Assembly (NCBI GenBank): GCA_002470515.1
Contig: DKML01000024.1
Location: forward strand, 1 to 63,350
DNA length: 63,350 nt
Direction: 5' to 3'
DNA from: Proteobacteria bacterium UBA7415
Lineage (GTDB): Bacteria; Pseudomonadota; Gammaproteobacteria; Arenicellales; Arenicellaceae
Positions within the stretch are counted from its first letter, which is position 1. The number at the start of each line of letters is the position of its first letter. The notes under the pieces were generated by a model. That model saw nothing but the letters and a program-made list of their open reading frames with translations. It was not told the DNA's origin and ran no database searches. The translations under genes and the position numbers were made by a program. Below are positions 63,120-63,350 of this stretch, one piece after another.

Positions 63120-63350
63120 TTAGTCAGTAATTTTGGCAACAACACCGGCGCCAACAGTACGACCACCTTCACGGATAGCGAAGCGTAAACCTTCTTCCAT
63201 CGCGATCGGTGCAATCAACTCAACATCCATCTTAATATTGTCACCAGGCATTACCATCTCAACGCCTTCAGGTAGCTCGCAAGCACCCGTAACGTCTGTT
63301 GTTCTGAAATAGAACTGTGGGCGGTAACCTTTAAAGAATGGCGTATGACG
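63120..63350 (-). CDS. tuf: Elongation factor Tu, C-terminal part (cut by window end)
   Basis: The last 76 codons of EF-Tu are visible, ending VVAKITD before TAA at 63120-63122. The sequence includes the domain-3 blocks [29 protein letters not shown], and [22 protein letters not shown]-Tu delivers aminoacyl-tRNA to the ribosome. The rest of the gene lies right of the window. Confidence 0.98.
   Translation of the reverse strand, partial: RHTPFFKGYRPQFYFRTTDVTGACELPEGVEMVMPGDNIKMDVELIAPIAMEEGLRFAIREGGRTVGAGVVAKITD

Overview
The window looks like chromosomal DNA of a free-living, probably marine, gammaproteobacterium of moderate GC content. The rpoC-rpoB-rplL-rplJ-rplA-rplK-nusG-secE-tRNA-Trp-tuf cluster at the right end is a standard bacterial housekeeping block and argues against a plasmid. 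The accessory genes (TonB-dependent receptor, Na+/alanine symporter, wax ester synthase, phasin, M28 peptidase, amidohydrolases) fit a heterotroph that scavenges organic matter. No IS element, integrase, CRISPR array or rRNA gene was seen. The genus cannot be fixed from this sequence alone.

Layout. 1-9.6 kb: a truncated secreted metalloprotease, a TM protein, a lipoprotein amidohydrolase, an XRE regulator/membrane protein pair with two operator-like palindromes, a ceramidase-like hydrolase, half of a glycosyltransferase-like protein, and a YtcJ-like amidohydrolase. 9.8-22.4 kb: the main discovery region, a compact type IVB (Dot/Icm, IncI-Tra-like) secretion core of twelve genes in two divergent operons. 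Leftward run icmL-icmK-icmE-icmG-icmC-icmD-icmJ-icmB; rightward run dotD-dotC-dotB-icmT. Gene order matches traM-U and traH-K of IncI plasmids and the Legionella icmL-to-icmB block. The coupling complex (DotL/IcmO, DotM/IcmP), DotA, relaxase, chaperones and recognisable effectors are absent from the window. 22.4-23.3 kb: a noncoding gap with two inverted repeats, a possible 40-aa membrane peptide and an orphan terminator.

23.3-32.1 kb: two paralogous exported methyltransferase-like proteins flanking an AGCS symporter, a nitrilase and a PhzF-like protein; then a phasin, an M28 peptidase and a DUF1993-like protein. 32.2-35.3 kb: a 49-bp tandem repeat and a TonB-dependent receptor. 35.3-43.1 kb: a TetA-like MFS exporter and a neutral-lipid neighbourhood (SDR, WS/DGAT, three alpha/beta hydrolases, a small lipoprotein). 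43.2-50.1 kb: an aldehyde dehydrogenase, a 3-hydroxyisobutyrate-dehydrogenase-like enzyme, a methyltransferase, a betaine-homocysteine methyltransferase, a 44-aa basic ORF, a thiolase-like protein and a DUF6868-like protein. 50.2-63.35 kb: the rpo/ribosomal block, all leftward, with its attenuator, L10 leader and terminators.

How they work together. The Dot/Icm set can supply an outer-membrane core (DotC, DotD, DotH, DotG, DotF), inner-membrane parts (DotI, IcmC, IcmD, IcmT) and two ATPases (DotB, DotO with DotN/IcmJ). Its outer-membrane parts carry unusual targeting signals: DotC has no signal peptide or lipobox and DotH has an N-terminal membrane anchor. The system may therefore be rewired, with a function different from effector delivery or conjugation. 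All family calls are from sequence motifs and memory of the families; no database search was run.
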